Below are positions 8,860-16,867 of a DNA stretch of 64,000 bases, one piece after another (position 1 is the stretch's first letter; each line of letters starts with the position of its first letter). The stretch is taken from contig NZ_JANLCN010000009.1 of the NCBI RefSeq assembly GCF_024979255.1, positions 62,001 through 126,000 of the forward strand, in the 5' to 3' direction. The DNA comes from Herbiconiux moechotypicola. Lineage in GTDB: Bacteria > Actinomycetota > Actinomycetes > Actinomycetales > Microbacteriaceae. The notes under the pieces are model-generated. The model worked only from the letters and a program-made list of their open reading frames with translations, did not search any database and was not told the origin of the DNA. A program made the position numbers and the translations under genes.

Positions 8860-9540
8860 CTACAACGGCGGCCGGTTCCAGAGGCTGGTCCAGTCGATGC
8901 CGAAGCCCTTCAGCAGGTCGCGCACGACGGGCAGCGACAGTCCCACGACGGCCGAAGGGGCACCTGAGACCGACCGGATGAACGGAGCCGCGAGGCCGTC
9001 GATGGTGAAGGCCCCCGCCACCAGCAGCGGTTCGCCCGAGGCGACGTAGGCGTCGATCTCGGCGTCGGAGATGTCCTCGGCGAAGCTCAGCCCGGCCTGG
9101 TCGGTGCGACCGGCAGCGCCCCGGCGCTCACCCCCGCGGTGGTCGATCAGGCAGTGACCCGAGTGCAGCGTCCCGCTCCGACCCCGCTGCGCCAGCCAGC
9201 GCTCGCGCGCCACCTCGGGCCGGTGGGGCTTGCCGTAGGTCACGCCGTCGAGCTCGAACGCGGAGTCGCCTCCGAGCACGAACCCGTCGACGAGCGAGCC
9301 GTCGGGCGCGCATCCGGGTGCCCCGTACGCCCCCGCCGCGATGGCGGCCGCCACCGCCTCGGCCTTGGCCTCGGCGAGCAGCTGCACCATCTCGCCCGGG
9401 CCGAGCGGGCCGCGCTGCGCCTCCGCCTCGCGTACCGCGGCGTCTTCGTCGACCTCGGAGGGCAGCACCACCGGCTCGATGCCGATCTGCCGCAGCAGGG
9501 TCAGCCTGGCCGGAGACGTGGAGGCGAGATAGAGGCGCAC
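8860..9540 (-). CDS. maf: Maf-family nucleoside-triphosphate pyrophosphatase
   Basis: A 226-residue house-cleaning phosphatase of the Maf/YhdE fold, hydrolysing non-canonical nucleotides to NMP and PPi. It opens with the family signature [14 protein letters not shown] (3-16), which has Ala where the usual S-x-S-P-R-R motif has Arg. The catalytic Asp is in [11 protein letters not shown], followed by GKPHRP. The GTG start has GGAAGG just upstream. It lies 79 nt upstream of accA3 on the same strand and may be cotranscribed; this order is common in actinobacteria. Confidence 0.9.
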   Translation of the reverse strand: MRLYLASTSPARLTLLRQIGIEPVVLPSEVDEDAAVREAEAQRGPLGPGEMVQLLAEAKAEAVAAAIAAGAYGAPGCAPDGSLVDGFVLGGDSAFELDGVTYGKPHRPEVARERWLAQRGRSGTLHSGHCLIDHRGGERRGAAGRTDQAGLSFAEDISDAEIDAYVASGEPLLVAGAFTIDGLAAPFIRSVSGAPSAVVGLSLPVVRDLLKGFGIDWTSLWNRPPL

Positions 9541-9578
9541 GGGCCACCTTCCTGACGGCGAGCGTGTGGGATGCTCGG

Positions 9579-10859
9579 ATGATGGATTCCCACCGCGACG
9601 AGCTCGTCGAGCTGCAGACCACCACCGTAGCCCACGGGGGCGTGTCGATCGCCCGGCTCGACGGCCGCGTGGTGTTCGTCGCCGACGCGGTGCCGGGCGA
9701 GCGCGTGCTCGCCCGCGTCACCGACGACGCGAAGAGCTCGTTCTGGCGCGCCGATACCGTCGAGGTGCTCGACGCCTCGCCCGATCGTGTGCCCCACGTG
9801 TGGTCCGCCGCCTCGCTCGACCGGGCTCCCGGCGAGCGGGCGGGCGGCGCGGAGTTCGGGCACATCGCCCTGCCCCGGCAGCGGTCGCTCAAGGCCGAGG
9901 TGCTGCAGGATGCGCTGCGCCGCTTCGGCGGCATCGACCGGGTGGTCGAGGTGGAGGCGATCGGTGACGGCGCCCGCGCGCAGACGGGCACGGGGTGGCG
10001 CACCCGCGTGCGGCTCCAGGTCGACTCCGAGGGCCGGGTCGGTCCGTACGCGGCGCGCACCCACCACGTCGTGCCCGTGGAGGACCACCCACTGGCCACG
10101 CCCGCGATCGCCGCCGAGGCGCCGCTCGGTCGCCGGCTGGAGGGCGCCGCCGCCGTGGAGCTGCTCGAGACCTCCGGCGGCGAGGTGCGGATGCGGCGGG
10201 TGGCTGCCAAGCCCGCCGCGCGCTCGGCCGCGAAACCCGTCACCATCGTGGAGCGGGTGGGGGAGCGCGAGTTCCGCGTGGCCGAGGACGGCTTCTGGCA
10301 GGTGCACGCCGACGCCGCACGCACCCTGTCGGAAGCGGTCGGCGATCTCGCCGTGGACGAGCTCTTCGACCCTCGCGCGTCGAACCTCGACCTCTACGGC
10401 GGGGTGGGGCTGCTGGCCGCCGCCCTCGGTGACCGCTACGGCCAGGCGCTGCGCATCACCAGCGTCGAGAGCGACTCCGCCGCCACCGACCACGCCGCCG
10501 AGAACCTCGCCGAGTGGGTGGGCGCGCAGGCGATCACGGCCAGGGTCGACCGCTATCTCGCCGAGCTGGAACGGACCGCCGGCGTCGAGGAGCGCCGCAG
10601 GCTCGCACGCGGGTCGGCCGTCATCGACCCGCCCCGGTCAGGGGCCGGCCGCGCGGTCGTCGAGTCGCTCGCCCGCCTCGGGCTCGCCCAGGTGGTGTAC
10701 GTGGCGTGCGACCCCGTCGCCTTCGCGCGCGACGCGGGCACCTTTCGCGAAGCCGGCTATGAGCTCGGCCGCGTGCGCGCCTTCGACCTCTTCCCGCACA
10801 CGCACCACCTCGAGGCCGTCGGGGTGTTCACCCGATCGCAGGAGAGCTCCCCGGCCTAG
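9579..10859 (+). CDS. TRAM-domain class I SAM-dependent RNA (uracil-C5) methyltransferase
   Basis: A 426-residue TrmA/RlmD-like enzyme. The N-terminal TRAM domain (about 10-60) contains HGGVSIARLDGRVVFV and AVPGERVLARV. The SAM fold has LDLYGGVGLLAAALGDRYG near 268. The catalytic region has IDPPRSGAG and then VYVACDP, with nucleophile Cys377; the general base Glu412 is in HTHHLE. The four-cysteine iron-sulfur motif of RlmD-type enzymes is absent. The target is a uridine in tRNA or rRNA, and the site cannot be chosen from sequence. The start is ATG 9579 or the adjacent ATG 9582. The gene diverges from maf, with a gap of only 38 nt. Its TAG stop is part of the -10 box of the next gene. Confidence 0.9.
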   Translation: MMDSHRDELVELQTTTVAHGGVSIARLDGRVVFVADAVPGERVLARVTDDAKSSFWRADTVEVLDASPDRVPHVWSAASLDRAPGERAGGAEFGHIALPRQRSLKAEVLQDALRRFGGIDRVVEVEAIGDGARAQTGTGWRTRVRLQVDSEGRVGPYAARTHHVVPVEDHPLATPAIAAEAPLGRRLEGAAAVELLETSGGEVRMRRVAAKPAARSAAKPVTIVERVGEREFRVAEDGFWQVHADAARTLSEAVGDLAVDELFDPRASNLDLYGGVGLLAAALGDRYGQALRITSVESDSAATDHAAENLAEWVGAQAITARVDRYLAELERTAGVEERRRLARGSAVIDPPRSGAGRAVVESLARLGLAQVVYVACDPVAFARDAGTFREAGYELGRVRAFDLFPHTHHLEAVGVFTRSQESSPA

Positions 10860-10862
10860 ACT
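10857..10862 (+). promoter_or_regulatory. -10 box (TAGACT) for the two-component operon, overlapping the upstream stop codon
   Basis: TAGACT reuses the TAG stop of the RNA methyltransferase gene. Transcription starting about 7 nt downstream would give a leader of roughly 23 nt containing GACGAGGGG before the ATG at 10892. Confidence 0.45.
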
Positions 10863-10891
10863 GGAGGCCGGTCGAGACGAGGGGCGGGGTG

Positions 10892-11554
10892 ATGCAGGAC
10901 CAGTCGGTCACGGTCGCCATCGTCGACGACCACGAGTCGGTGCGACTCGGCATCCGGGCCGCGTGCCAGGAGCAGGGCTTCGAGGTCGTGGCCGCCACGG
11001 CATCGGTGAGCGAGCTGTGGGTGCAACTCGCGGGCCGCGGTTGCGACGTGGTCGTGCTCGACCTGAGCCTGGGCGACGGCTTCACGGTCACCGAGAACGT
11101 GCAGCACGTCCGCTCGATGGGCGCCGCCGTGCTCGTGCACAGCATCGCCGACCGCGTGTTGCTCGTGCGGGAGGCGCTCGCCGCCGGCGCGGGCGGCGTC
11201 ATCCCGAAGTCGGCGCCCGCGGGCACCGTCATGGCCGCAGTGGCCACCCTCGCCGCGGGCGGGGTGCTCAACAACCTCGAGTGGGCCAGCGCGATCGACG
11301 CCGACCCCGAGTTCGGCCGCGCCCAGCTCGCCCAGCGCGAGCGCGACGTGCTGCACCTCTACGCCTCCGGCCTCCCGCTCTCCCAGGTGGCGCTGAAGCT
11401 CGGCATCAAGGTCTCCACCGCCAAGGAGTACCTCGACCGCATCCGGGCGAAGTACGTCGAGGTGGGCAGGCCCGCCCGGTCGAAGGTGGAACTGCTGCGC
11501 CGCGCGATGGAGGACGGGATCCTCGCCATCGACGAGCGCGGTCATGTCCGCTGA
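10892..11554 (+). CDS. NarL/LuxR-type response regulator
   Basis: A 220-residue two-component DNA-binding regulator. The receiver domain (about 6-125) shows the acidic pair Asp12-Asp13 in AIVDDHESVRLG, phosphoacceptor Asp57 in VVVLDLSLGDGF, and IPKSAPAGTV with the conserved Lys. A C-terminal LuxR-like helix-turn-helix (about 150-205) has LAQRERDVLHLYASGLPLSQ and TAKEYLDRIRAKY. The ATG at 10892 is preferred over the overlapping GTG at 10889 on spacing to GAGGGGCGG. Its 3' end overlaps the kinase gene by 11 nt, so the pair is coupled. Regulon and signal are unknown. Confidence 0.92.
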   Translation: MQDQSVTVAIVDDHESVRLGIRAACQEQGFEVVAATASVSELWVQLAGRGCDVVVLDLSLGDGFTVTENVQHVRSMGAAVLVHSIADRVLLVREALAAGAGGVIPKSAPAGTVMAAVATLAAGGVLNNLEWASAIDADPEFGRAQLAQRERDVLHLYASGLPLSQVALKLGIKVSTAKEYLDRIRAKYVEVGRPARSKVELLRRAMEDGILAIDERGHVR

Positions 11555-12770
11555 CGTCCTGCTCAATCCGGCGCCCGCTCCGCGCAGTCGCGAGCGCATC
11601 GACCTCACCCTGGCGCGTCTCGTGGGTCTGTTCGGCTTCGTGTTCGCGGCCCTGTCCATCCCGGTGCTGAACTCCTCGGTGCCCACCCTCAAGCCGGAGT
11701 GGGCCTGGGGAGTCCCGATCGTGCTGTTCGGGGCGATCACCGCGTGCTCGGTGTGCTCGGTGATCGGGCGCGGGATCCGGGTGAGCATGGGCGTGTTCGC
11801 CCTGGTGTTCGTGGTCACGCTCGCCCTCTGGCCGCTCGCGGTGCGCACGCCCGAGGCCGCGGTCGGCACGCAGCCCTGGCTCTGGTACATCGTGACGGTC
11901 GCCTGCGGTGCCGCCGGCATCGCCTTCCCGACCCGCTGGGCGGCGGTCTACACCGTCGGGGTGCCGCTCGTGTTCGCGGGCCTCAGACTGCTGCCGGCCG
12001 GAGGGGCGGCCCCGTGGTACTCGGCGGTGCTCGACGCGTTCTACGCCTTCGTGCTCGGGTCGAGCATCCTCATCGTCATCACCCTGCTGCGGTCGACCGC
12101 CACCCAGGTCGACCGGGCCAGGGTCACCGCGATGCGCAGCTACGCCGAGGCGGCCAAGCGTCACGCCGCCGACGAGGAGCGGAGCCGCATCGACACGGTC
12201 ATCCACGATCGCGTGCTGTCGACGCTGCTGGCGGCCGCGCGGTCGAGCCGTCCCGACGACCGCGCGCTCACGGTGCTCATGGCCGAGCGCGCGCTGGTGG
12301 CCCTGCAGAGCGCGGAGGCCGAGACCGACGGGGGCGCCGAGGTGGAGCTCGAGGTACTGGTGACGCGGTGCCGGGCGCTCGCCGCGACCCTCACCGCTGA
12401 GATCGGCTTCGCCGTCGAGGGCGACACCCGCGGGCGGCTGCCGGGTCGGGTGGTGGAGGGCGCGTACTCCGCGACCGTGCAGGCGATCGAGAACAGCGTG
12501 CAGCACGCCGGGCCCGCCGCCGAGAGGAGCATCACGCTGAGTGCCCGGCGCTCGCTCAACCCCGGCGGCGACGCGGTCGTCTCCGAGTTCCGCATCGTGG
12601 TGGCCGACACGGGGCGGGGGTTCGACACGACCGGCGTTCCGGCCGACCGGCTCGGGCTGCGCATCTCGATCCGGGAGCGGATGCTCGCGGTCGGCGGGCG
12701 CGCCGAGGTGCTCTCCACGCCCGGTGAGGGTACCCGCGTCGTGATCGAGTGGCGGGCGGGTGAGTCATGA
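11544..12770 (+). CDS. Membrane sensor histidine kinase (HisKA_3/NarX-like class)
   Basis: A 408-residue sensor kinase. About five or six hydrophobic segments fill residues 23-182, with little extracellular sequence, so it probably senses the membrane or an intramembrane signal. A cytoplasmic helix with the phosphoacceptor His221 in DTVIHDRVLSTLL follows. The ATPase domain has N-box AIENSVQHAG and G-boxes VADTGRGFD, RLGLRISIRERM and TPGEGTRVVIEW. It partners the response regulator just upstream, with overlapping ends. Its stop TGA overlaps the ATG of the next gene (ATGA), so a second kinase-like protein is made in step with it. Confidence 0.9.
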   Translation: MSADVLLNPAPAPRSRERIDLTLARLVGLFGFVFAALSIPVLNSSVPTLKPEWAWGVPIVLFGAITACSVCSVIGRGIRVSMGVFALVFVVTLALWPLAVRTPEAAVGTQPWLWYIVTVACGAAGIAFPTRWAAVYTVGVPLVFAGLRLLPAGGAAPWYSAVLDAFYAFVLGSSILIVITLLRSTATQVDRARVTAMRSYAEAAKRHAADEERSRIDTVIHDRVLSTLLAAARSSRPDDRALTVLMAERALVALQSAEAETDGGAEVELEVLVTRCRALAATLTAEIGFAVEGDTRGRLPGRVVEGAYSATVQAIENSVQHAGPAAERSITLSARRSLNPGGDAVVSEFRIVVADTGRGFDTTGVPADRLGLRISIRERMLAVGGRAEVLSTPGEGTRVVIEWRAGES

Positions 12771-13786
12771 TCACGGTACCGAGGTGGGTGCTCGTGGGGC
12801 TGGCCGGGGTGTTCTCGGCCTTCCACATCGTGCTCGGCGTCTCGGCGCTCGAGGTGCCGGAGACACCGGGCCCCTCCATCGTCGCGATGGCGCTGTACGG
12901 CGCTGCGACCGTGCTGAGCCTCGCGCCCTCGGAGTCGTCGCGGCTGGCGCTGCCGATCGCGGCGGCCAACATCGCCGTGACGGCGGCCGGTCTCATCCTG
13001 GTGCTCAGCCAACTCGACCCCCGCGATTCCAACGGCTACGCCACCTGGATCGTCGGCGCCGTCGGCACGCTCATGACCATCACGGCGGTGCGCCTGCGGC
13101 CGGGATTCGCCTGGACCGGGATCGGGGTGATGGTGGTGGGCATGCTCATCTGGGCGCGCGACCCGCTGCAATTGCCCGTGCTCGGCGTGATCGGCGGCCC
13201 GATCTGGGTGGGCATCGCCCACGCGGCGACGATCGCGGTGGCCAGGTCGCGCCGCGACGCGCTGCTGTTCGAGCAGGCCGAGCAGCGCGCCGTGGCCTGG
13301 CACGCCCAGGAGGAGGCCGAGTTCTTCGAGCGTCGCGTGCGCCTGGCTCAGATGCGCACCCGGGTGGCGCCGATGCTGCGGCGGATCGTGACCTCCGACG
13401 GCGAGCTCGACGACGAGGCTCGGTTGGAGTGCCTGCACCTGGAGGCGGCCATGCGCGACGAGATCAGGGGCCGGAGGCTCCTCGACGACCGGGTGCGCGA
13501 AGCCGTGCTCGATGCTCGCCGGCGCGGGGTGCACGTGACCCTGCTCGACGACGGCGGGGTCGACGACCTCGAGCCCGCCGCGATGCGGCGCATCGCCTCG
13601 GTGATCGCCGACAACCTCGCCCGCACGAGGGCGGACCGCGTGATCGTGCGCACCTCCCCGCGCGACGACGATGTGGCCGTCACCATCGTGGGACTCACCG
13701 ACGCCGACGCCGGAGACCCAGACGAGGACGCCGTGCTCCAGCTCTGGCTCGAGGTGCCGCGCACCGCGGGCAGTGAGAGCGGATGA
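12767..13786 (+). CDS. Membrane protein with degenerate histidine-kinase-like cytoplasmic region
   Basis: A 339-residue protein translationally coupled (ATGA) to the histidine kinase. The N-terminal half has about five hydrophobic segments (roughly residues 7-29, 37-51, 57-77, 85-106 and 115-150). Beyond it lies a charged helical region rich in Arg/Glu (EEAEFFERRVRLAQMRTR). An ATPase-like stretch, IASVIADNLARTRADRVIVR near 274-293, resembles an N-box strand-helix. No phosphoacceptor His context and no glycine-rich G-boxes can be found, so catalysis is unlikely. It may be a pseudokinase or co-sensor that heterodimerises with, or modulates, the upstream kinase (inference). I do not recognise a named family. 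Confidence 0.75.
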   Translation: MITVPRWVLVGLAGVFSAFHIVLGVSALEVPETPGPSIVAMALYGAATVLSLAPSESSRLALPIAAANIAVTAAGLILVLSQLDPRDSNGYATWIVGAVGTLMTITAVRLRPGFAWTGIGVMVVGMLIWARDPLQLPVLGVIGGPIWVGIAHAATIAVARSRRDALLFEQAEQRAVAWHAQEEAEFFERRVRLAQMRTRVAPMLRRIVTSDGELDDEARLECLHLEAAMRDEIRGRRLLDDRVREAVLDARRRGVHVTLLDDGGVDDLEPAAMRRIASVIADNLARTRADRVIVRTSPRDDDVAVTIVGLTDADAGDPDEDAVLQLWLEVPRTAGSESG

Positions 13787-13792
13787 ATGAAG

Positions 13793-13822
13793 TCGGGGGC
13801 CGGTGTGTTCACCGACCCCCGA
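13793..13822 (+). terminator. Hairpin terminator after the two-component operon
   Basis: 13-bp arms TCGGGGGCCGGTG (13793-13805) and CACCGACCCCCGA (13810-13822) have one G-T mismatch and a 4-nt loop. The hairpin lies six bases past the stop codon. There is no U-run, as is usual in high-GC actinobacteria. Confidence 0.7.
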
Positions 13823-13829
13823 AAGCATC

Positions 13830-13866
13830 CGAGTCAGGGCGACAACCCGAATATCGCCCTGACTCG
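13830..13866. terminator. Second hairpin, probably terminating transcripts from the accE side
   Basis: Perfect 13-bp arms CGAGTCAGGGCGA (13830-13842) and TCGCCCTGACTCG (13854-13866) surround an 11-nt loop. It sits between converging transcripts (kinase operon on plus, accE on minus) and 8 nt from the first hairpin. Confidence 0.65.
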
Positions 13867-14057
13867 CCCCCGGAAGACGGATCCGCTTACCCTAGTCGAC
13901 CCGTCTCCGGCGGTGCACCCCGTGAGAGGCACACCTAGCAATGACTATCCTCACCGCAGTGGGGCCGGTGCGCAGTAGGCACTTCGGAGGACATTTTCGT
14001 CTGCGGACACAGCTGTCACACACAGAACGTTCAGAAAAGCGCGAAGCCGAACGGCGG
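13867..14057. other. Non-coding gap between kinase operon and accE
   Basis: No coding region with convincing codon use is seen on either strand. Base composition is less GC-rich than the flanks. A 19-codon minus-strand reading frame (13935-13994) ending in HCGEDSHC, and the palindrome GAACGTTC at 14025-14032, are the only notable items. Confidence 0.4.
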
Positions 14058-14294
14058 TCAGCCCGAGAAGCCGCGCCACGCGTCGGGGCCCGGGCGCAGC
14101 GGTGCGCGCAGGGCACGGCTGCTGCGATCCCACGCCGACGGGCCGATGCGCACCTCGTGCTGCAGCGAGTCGAGCTCGTCGCCCACCGCCGCCTGCACCA
14201 CGGCGGTGACGGCGGCGAGCTCCTCGGCGGTCACCGAGCGGGTGAGCACGCGGATCGCCGGGGTGTCGGCAGGGTCGTCGGTCGAGGTGTCCAC
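14058..14294 (-). CDS. accE: Acyl-CoA carboxylase epsilon subunit
   Basis: A 78-residue protein with the two features of actinobacterial AccE: an N-terminal IRVLTRSVTAEELAAVTAVV segment (14-33) and a C-terminal basic tail with LRAPLRPGPDAWR. The epsilon subunit holds the alpha (AccA3) and beta (AccD5) carboxylase subunits together and raises activity. It is normally encoded next to accD; here it stands alone between a kinase operon and an mprF-like gene, about 3.8 kb from accD and 5.3 kb from accA3. The GTG start follows a TAGCCT box by 7 nt (leaderless). The acidic first 12 residues are typical of the family. Confidence 0.82.
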   Translation of the reverse strand: MDTSTDDPADTPAIRVLTRSVTAEELAAVTAVVQAAVGDELDSLQHEVRIGPSAWDRSSRALRAPLRPGPDAWRGFSG

Positions 14295-14301
14295 ACCGTC
14301 G

Positions 14302-14307
14302 AGGCTA
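14302..14307 (-). promoter_or_regulatory. Leaderless -10 box (TAGCCT) for accE
   Basis: TAGCCT on the minus strand, seven nucleotides before the GTG at 14294, giving accE its own promoter despite its isolation from the other carboxylase genes. Confidence 0.55.
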
Positions 14308-14340
14308 CATTAGAAGCTCAGGCGCGACGGGGGAGACGGG

Positions 14341-16848
14341 ATGAGGAACACCGCGAGGTTCGTCGGGAGGTACCTCTCCACGGTGCCGCTCAGCATCGGG
14401 TTCGCCGCGTTCATCGTGGTCACCTCGCTCGTGGTGGGCACCTTCTTCGCTCCACCCTCCGAGATCACCCGCGACACCTGGGCTGCGGGGGTCACCACCG
14501 TCATCGACATGGGCCACTGGTGGACGGTCATCACCGCGCTCGGCATTCCGTGGGATCCCTTCCAGCTGGTCTGGGGCGTGCTCGCCTCCCTCGTGCTGCT
14601 CGGCGTGGCCGAACGGATGCTCGGGAGGGTCAGGCTCGTCGCCGTCTTCCTCGTGACGGGCCTCCTGGGCGTGGGCCTCGGCGTGCTCGTGCAGTGGATC
14701 GGCTCGCTCGCGGGCGAGTGGTGGGCCGACGGTACCAGCTACGACCTCACCATGGACCCGCTCACCCCGATCGTCGGCGCACTGGTGGCCTCCACGGCCG
14801 TGATGGGCCCGCTCTGGAGGCGGCGCATCCGGCTCGTCGTGTTCGGTCTGCTCATCATGTTCGCCCTCTACGTCGGCGACACCTCGACCGTCTACCGCCT
14901 CATCGCGGGTGTCTCGGGACTGGTGCTCGGCCACCTGCTCTCGGGCCGGAGCCGGCGCATCACATGGCTGAAGAGCTCGTTCGGCGAGGTGCGGGTGCTC
15001 GTCGCCACCATCGTCGTGATCGTGGCGATCGGCCCCCTGGTGTCGCTGCTCGACCCCAACGGCAGCGGCGCCTTTGGCCTGGCGGGCAGCTTCTACGGCG
15101 ACATCTTCCCGACCGCGGCCGACATCGAGGAGCTCTGCTCCACCGCCACGTCGACGGTGTGCGACGACGTGACCCGGCTCGCCCAGCTCGGCGGGGTCGG
15201 GCCTGTCGTGCAGACCTTCGTGCCGCTGGCCCTGTTACTCCTGGCCGCGTGGGGTCTGCGGCGCGGCCGGCGGTTCGCGCTGTGGCTCGGCATCGCCACC
15301 AACCTCGCCCAGATCGTGCTCGCCTTCGTCTTCCTCGGCCTGGTCGCCTCCTTCATCCCGGAGGACACCGACACCAGCGCGCTCGGCGCCATCGACATCG
15401 GCGAGTACATCGTGTGGGCCGGCTCCACCGTCGCGGTGCCCGCGGCCGTGGCCGTGCTGCTCTTCGTGCAACGCCGCCGGTTCGCGCTCAAGGCGCCGCG
15501 GGAGGCCGTCATCCGGTTCGCCGTCACCGTCGCGGCCGGGTTCGCGGTGCTCGCGCTGGTCTACAGCATCGCCGGGGCGTTCGTGATCGGCTCGTACCTG
15601 CCGCAGGGCACGACCGTGGTGGAGTTGGTGCTCGACCTGCCCAGGCGGTTCCTCCCCGTGACGATCATCGGCGTCACCGGCGACGCGCTGGTGCCTCCGG
15701 CGGGTGTGGCGCTCGTGCTGTTCCAATGGATCGGGCCGGCCTTCTGGATTGTCTTCACGGTCGCGGCGTTCCAGCTTCTGCAGGCCGACGAGCAGTCGGT
15801 CTCGGTGGGCGACCACCAGCGCATCCGGGCCCTGCTGCGGAGGGGCGGTGGCGGAACACTGGGGTGGATGACGACCTGGCCGGGCAACGTCTACTGGTTC
15901 AACCAGGCCGGGGATGCGGCGGTGGCGTACCGGGTCATCAACGGTGTCGCGATCACGATGTCCGACCCGGTGTGCCTCCCGGGAACGGAGCGAGACGTGG
16001 TGCGGGACTTCGCGGCCTTCTGCGACGCGCACAGCTGGATCCCCGTGTTCTACAGCGTGCACGACCAGTTCCTCCCCGTCTTCGACGAGATGGAGTGGCA
16101 ACACATGTCGGTGGGCGAGGAGACCCTCATGCACCCGCAGACGCTCGAGATGACGGGCAAGGCCTGGCAGAACGTGCGCTCCTCGCTCAACCGCGGCGTG
16201 CGCGAGGGCATGACCACGCTGTGGACCACCTACGACGAGCTCTCCCGGCCCTACGTCGCGCAGATCAACGCCATCTCGGAGGCGTGGGTGTCGGAGAAGG
16301 AGCTGCCCGAGATGGGCTTCACGCTCGGCGCGCTCGAGGAGATCAAGGACCCCGACGTGGCGCTGATGCTGGCCCTCGATTCGGAGGGGCGGATCGCCGC
16401 CGTGACGAGCTGGCTGCCGATGTACCGCGACGGGATCGCCGTGGGCTACACCCTCGACTTCATGCGGCGGGCCGACGAGTCGATGGGCGGCACGATGGAG
16501 TTCCTCATCGCCTCGGCCGCGCTCCACATGAAGGAGCTCGGCGTGGAGGTGCTGAGCCTCTCGGGGGCGCCGCTGGCCCAGGCGCCGCTGCCCAAGGGTG
16601 CCGAGGCGCCGGCGCCGACGGTGATGACCGAGCTGAGCGAGTTCCTCGCCAAGACGCTCGAGCCGGCCTACGGTTTCTCCTCCCTGTTCAAGTTCAAGGC
16701 CAAGTTCAACCCCACCTACTCCACCATCCACATGGCCTACCCCGACCCGCTCGCGCTCCCCACCATCGGCGGGGCGATCGGCAAGGCCTACCTGCCCTCG
16801 ATGTCGGCCAAGGAGGCCGTGTCGCTCGTGCGTACTCTGGTGCGCTGA
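14341..16848 (+). CDS. MprF-like membrane lipid aminoacyltransferase with rhomboid-like N-terminus (DUF2156 C-domain)
   Basis: An 835-residue polytopic protein. The N-terminal 210 residues resemble a rhomboid fold (GHWWTVITALGIPWDP, about 58-73), but DPLTPIVGALVAS replaces the catalytic GxSG, so it should be proteolytically dead. Six or seven further hydrophobic segments run to about residue 480. The C-terminal cytosolic domain (about 505-830) is the tandem GNAT-like DUF2156/LPG synthase module: WPGNVYWFNQAGDAAVAYRV, SDPVCLPG, WQNVRSSLNRGVREG and GYTLDFMRR. MprF-type proteins attach amino acids from aminoacyl-tRNA to phosphatidylglycerol, lowering surface charge and resisting cationic peptides. 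The amino acid used is unknown. The ATG at 14341 is preceded by GGGGGAGA. It is divergent from accE across a 46-nt gap. Confidence 0.8.
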   Translation: MRNTARFVGRYLSTVPLSIGFAAFIVVTSLVVGTFFAPPSEITRDTWAAGVTTVIDMGHWWTVITALGIPWDPFQLVWGVLASLVLLGVAERMLGRVRLVAVFLVTGLLGVGLGVLVQWIGSLAGEWWADGTSYDLTMDPLTPIVGALVASTAVMGPLWRRRIRLVVFGLLIMFALYVGDTSTVYRLIAGVSGLVLGHLLSGRSRRITWLKSSFGEVRVLVATIVVIVAIGPLVSLLDPNGSGAFGLAGSFYGDIFPTAADIEELCSTATSTVCDDVTRLAQLGGVGPVVQTFVPLALLLLAAWGLRRGRRFALWLGIATNLAQIVLAFVFLGLVASFIPEDTDTSALGAIDIGEYIVWAGSTVAVPAAVAVLLFVQRRRFALKAPREAVIRFAVTVAAGFAVLALVYSIAGAFVIGSYLPQGTTVVELVLDLPRRFLPVTIIGVTGDALVPPAGVALVLFQWIGPAFWIVFTVAAFQLLQADEQSVSVGDHQRIRALLRRGGGGTLGWMTTWPGNVYWFNQAGDAAVAYRVINGVAITMSDPVCLPGTERDVVRDFAAFCDAHSWIPVFYSVHDQFLPVFDEMEWQHMSVGEETLMHPQTLEMTGKAWQNVRSSLNRGVREGMTTLWTTYDELSRPYVAQINAISEAWVSEKELPEMGFTLGALEEIKDPDVALMLALDSEGRIAAVTSWLPMYRDGIAVGYTLDFMRRADESMGGTMEFLIASAALHMKELGVEVLSLSGAPLAQAPLPKGAEAPAPTVMTELSEFLAKTLEPAYGFSSLFKFKAKFNPTYSTIHMAYPDPLALPTIGGAIGKAYLPSMSAKEAVSLVRTLVR

Positions 16849-16867
16849 ATCCCCTCGAAAGGAACCC

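Noticed and set aside
13787-13978. Sixty-three-codon plus-strand frame after the kinase operon
   Set aside because: It runs through both terminator hairpins and has atypical codon use.
14025-14032. GAACGTTC palindrome resembling an SOS box
   Set aside because: The actinobacterial LexA site needs a four-base spacer between GAAC and GTTC; this one has none.
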